Assembly (NCBI RefSeq): GCF_017255185.1
Contig: NZ_JAFKCZ010000005.1
Location: 310,001-374,000, forward strand
Origin: Parahaliea mediterranea
GTDB taxonomy: Bacteria > Pseudomonadota > Gammaproteobacteria > Pseudomonadales > Halieaceae
Direction: 5' to 3'
Length of the DNA: 64,000 nucleotides
Shown here: in pieces, positions 62,962 through 64,000 of the stretch
Numbering within the stretch: the first letter of the stretch is position 1
How the letters are laid out: every line of letters starts with the position of its first letter
Program-made: the position numbers and the translations under genes
The notes under the pieces: generated by a model
The model's database searches: none
The model's input: only the letters and a program-made list of their open reading frames with translations
Told to the model about the DNA's origin: nothing

Positions 62962-63579
62962 TCACAGTGCGGTGCGCAGCGCTTCGCCACACACCTCGCG
63001 AAATGCGCGCCTGGCGCGGGCCAGGAGCGACTGGGTGGCCTCGTCGCTGATCGACAGGCGATCGGCGATCTCTTGTGAATTGAAGCCCTCCACGTATTTG
63101 AGTTCCAGGGCCAGCGCGTAGCGTTCGGGCAGCTGATCCAGCGCGAACTGGATCAGGTGAATGAGTTCGACACGGGAGCTGTCCTGCTCGGGCGAGAGCT
63201 GGCCGTCCGATTCCATCGACTCCACGATGGAGCGCAGCAGGTCATCGTTCAGGAAGGGCAGCGTGACATCCTCGCCGCGCGCCCGGTGCTTCAGCTGCCG
63301 CGCGATTTCGTGGCGGCAGATATGGATCATCCAGGTCAGCAGGGTTGATTCGCCGCGATAGGTCTCCAGCCGGCGCGCGGCCTGTGCCAGGGTCAGCTGG
63401 ACGATGTCCTCGACATCGGCCGGATTGGCCAGTCGCAGGTTGGCGTAGCGGTAGAGCCGGGGGAAGTAGTTGTCGATAAACTCCCGCAGGGCCCTGTCGT
63501 CGCCGGCCAGGATGCACCTGGCCAGGCGGCGGTCGCGCTGGATCTGAAGCTCACTGGTGATAGCGGTTTTATCGGCCAT
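62962..63579 (-). CDS. ECF-type RNA polymerase sigma factor
   Basis: 205 residues. Region 2 is in LREFIDNYFPRLYRYANLRLANPADVEDIVQLTLAQAARRLETYRGESTLLTWMIHICRHEIARQLK, region 4 in LDQLPERYALALELKYVEGFNSQEIADRLSISDEATQSLLARARRAFREV. The linker is longer and more acidic than in FecI. A TATACT sits only 7 bp before the ATG, so the leader may be very short. With the downstream FecR gene and the convergent STN receptor, it forms a likely surface-signalling unit. Confidence 0.9.
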   Translation of the reverse strand: MADKTAITSELQIQRDRRLARCILAGDDRALREFIDNYFPRLYRYANLRLANPADVEDIVQLTLAQAARRLETYRGESTLLTWMIHICRHEIARQLKHRARGEDVTLPFLNDDLLRSIVESMESDGQLSPEQDSSRVELIHLIQFALDQLPERYALALELKYVEGFNSQEIADRLSISDEATQSLLARARRAFREVCGEALRTAL

Positions 63580-63653
63580 ATCACCAGTATAGAGGCGTGG
63601 TTGGCGGTTTTTCCGTCGTGGGCCGGGATCGTCGACCGCGCGGGTCGGGGAGG

Positions 63654-63678
63654 GGGCCGGGCTGCGATTGCCCGGCCC
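63654..63678 (-). terminator. possible terminator after the dipeptidase gene
   Basis: GGGCCGGGC, loop of 7, GCCCGGCCC: a 9-bp perfect stem, 6 bases after the dipeptidase stop on the minus strand. No T-run follows. Confidence 0.4.
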
Positions 63679-63684
63679 GGGGGC

Positions 63685-64000
63685 TCAGGGTCTGGCGAGA
63701 GACGGTTCGCGCTCACCCTGCAGCCGCGCGGCCACCTGCTCCGCGGTGCGCAGGGCGCGCAGCACATTGCCGTTGGCCAGGCCCGCGAGCTCCGATTCGC
63801 TCCAGCCGCGGCGCAGGAGTTCGGCAAACAGCTTGGGGTAGTCCTCCGCCGAGTCGAGCTCGGGCACCATCCAGATGGGATCGCCGAACAGGTCGGCGCC
63901 GATGCCCACGTGGCTCTTGCCGGCCACGGTGGCGATATGCTCGACGTGGTCGGCAACGTCGGCCACCGTCGCCTTGGGCACCGGATGCTCCGTGCGGTAG
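63685..64000 (-). CDS. membrane dipeptidase (M19 family), C-terminal fragment
   Basis: Only the last 104 or so residues are in the window; the N-terminus and most zinc ligands lie beyond the right edge. The visible part YRTEHPVPKATVADVADHVEHIATVAGKSHVGIGADLFGD carries the late M19 signature in which a His and Asp near the metal site are conserved (VGIGADLFGD). The tail SESELAGLANGNVLRALRTAEQVA is also typical of renal-dipeptidase-like proteins. It hydrolyses dipeptides. The operon context is unknown. Confidence 0.82.
   Translation of the reverse strand, partial: YRTEHPVPKATVADVADHVEHIATVAGKSHVGIGADLFGDPIWMVPELDSAEDYPKLFAELLRRGWSESELAGLANGNVLRALRTAEQVAARLQGEREPSLARP

Noticed and set aside
1-64000. 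CRISPR arrays, tRNA or rRNA genes, insertion sequences, prophage
   Set aside because: No regularly spaced repeats, cloverleaf or rRNA sequence, transposase or phage structural genes were recognised on either strand.

Overview
The window is GC-rich, gene-dense bacterial chromosome. It suggests a free-living aerobic gammaproteobacterium, possibly a marine Cellvibrionales/Halieaceae-type heterotroph. That placement is an inference from gene content: three TonB-dependent receptors, an SSS-type hybrid kinase of the CrbS kind with its LuxR-type partner, cation/acetate symport genes, RND efflux and an IorAB-type molybdoenzyme. No rRNA, tRNA, CRISPR array, insertion sequence or prophage was seen. Both ends are cut inside genes: a TonB-dependent receptor on the left and an M19 dipeptidase on the right.

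Layout. (1) 1-6.8 kb: a minus-strand operon of NCS1 permease, hydantoinase/oxoprolinase-like protein, DUF917 (S-methyl-thiohydantoin desulfurase-like) protein and TonB-dependent receptor. An Lrp/AsnC regulator diverges from it. This looks like an uptake and turnover unit for a hydantoin-like or other cyclic amide. (2) 6.8-11.5 kb: an exported AstE/aspartoacylase-like hydrolase, a lipoprotein 5'-nucleotidase and an unknown membrane protein. (3) 11.6-28.0 kb: an acetate block. It holds a CrbS-type symporter/histidine-kinase/receiver hybrid, a convergent CrbR-type regulator, a DcaP-like porin, a DUF4212 plus SSS symporter pair, a small unknown protein, a phospholipase-D-like lipoprotein, a DUF900 hydrolase, a cNMP/CBS/DUF294 protein, a DnaQ-like exonuclease and acetyl-CoA synthetase. 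A near-palindromic 10-bp motif (GACCAARGTC or its complement) lies upstream of the porin, the DUF4212-symporter pair, the DUF294-exonuclease pair and acs. Its spacing to a plausible -10 element is almost constant, so these four units look like one regulon.

(4) 28-34 kb: a flavoprotein and a divergent TetR regulator sharing an inverted repeat, a Fur-box-controlled siderophore receptor, and DNA polymerase IV. (5) 34-41.7 kb: a coniferyl-aldehyde-dehydrogenase-type ALDH, a cluster of bipartite palindromic repeats, a PspA-like protein, a YiaA/B-like membrane protein, an XRE regulator, a giant LplT-PlsC-adenylation fusion whose adenylation domain appears degenerate, and an unknown secreted protein. 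(6) 42-50.9 kb: IorA/IorB-type molybdenum hydroxylase, a DUF6351 lipoprotein, cysteine synthase, group II truncated haemoglobin, O-acetylhomoserine sulfhydrylase and a ChaC-like protein. (7) 50.9-58.4 kb: a GNAT enzyme, an NTF2-like protein, and an AraC regulator divergent from an RND efflux pair, with a 21-bp-spaced direct repeat between them. (8) 58.5-64 kb: a secreted protein with an acidic tail encoded by a hexanucleotide microsatellite, an STN-type TonB receptor convergent with a FecR/ECF-sigma pair, and a dipeptidase.

Start codons were often moved inside the longest open frame, using ribosome-binding sites and family N-termini. Most long antisense frames are by-products of high GC and are left out.
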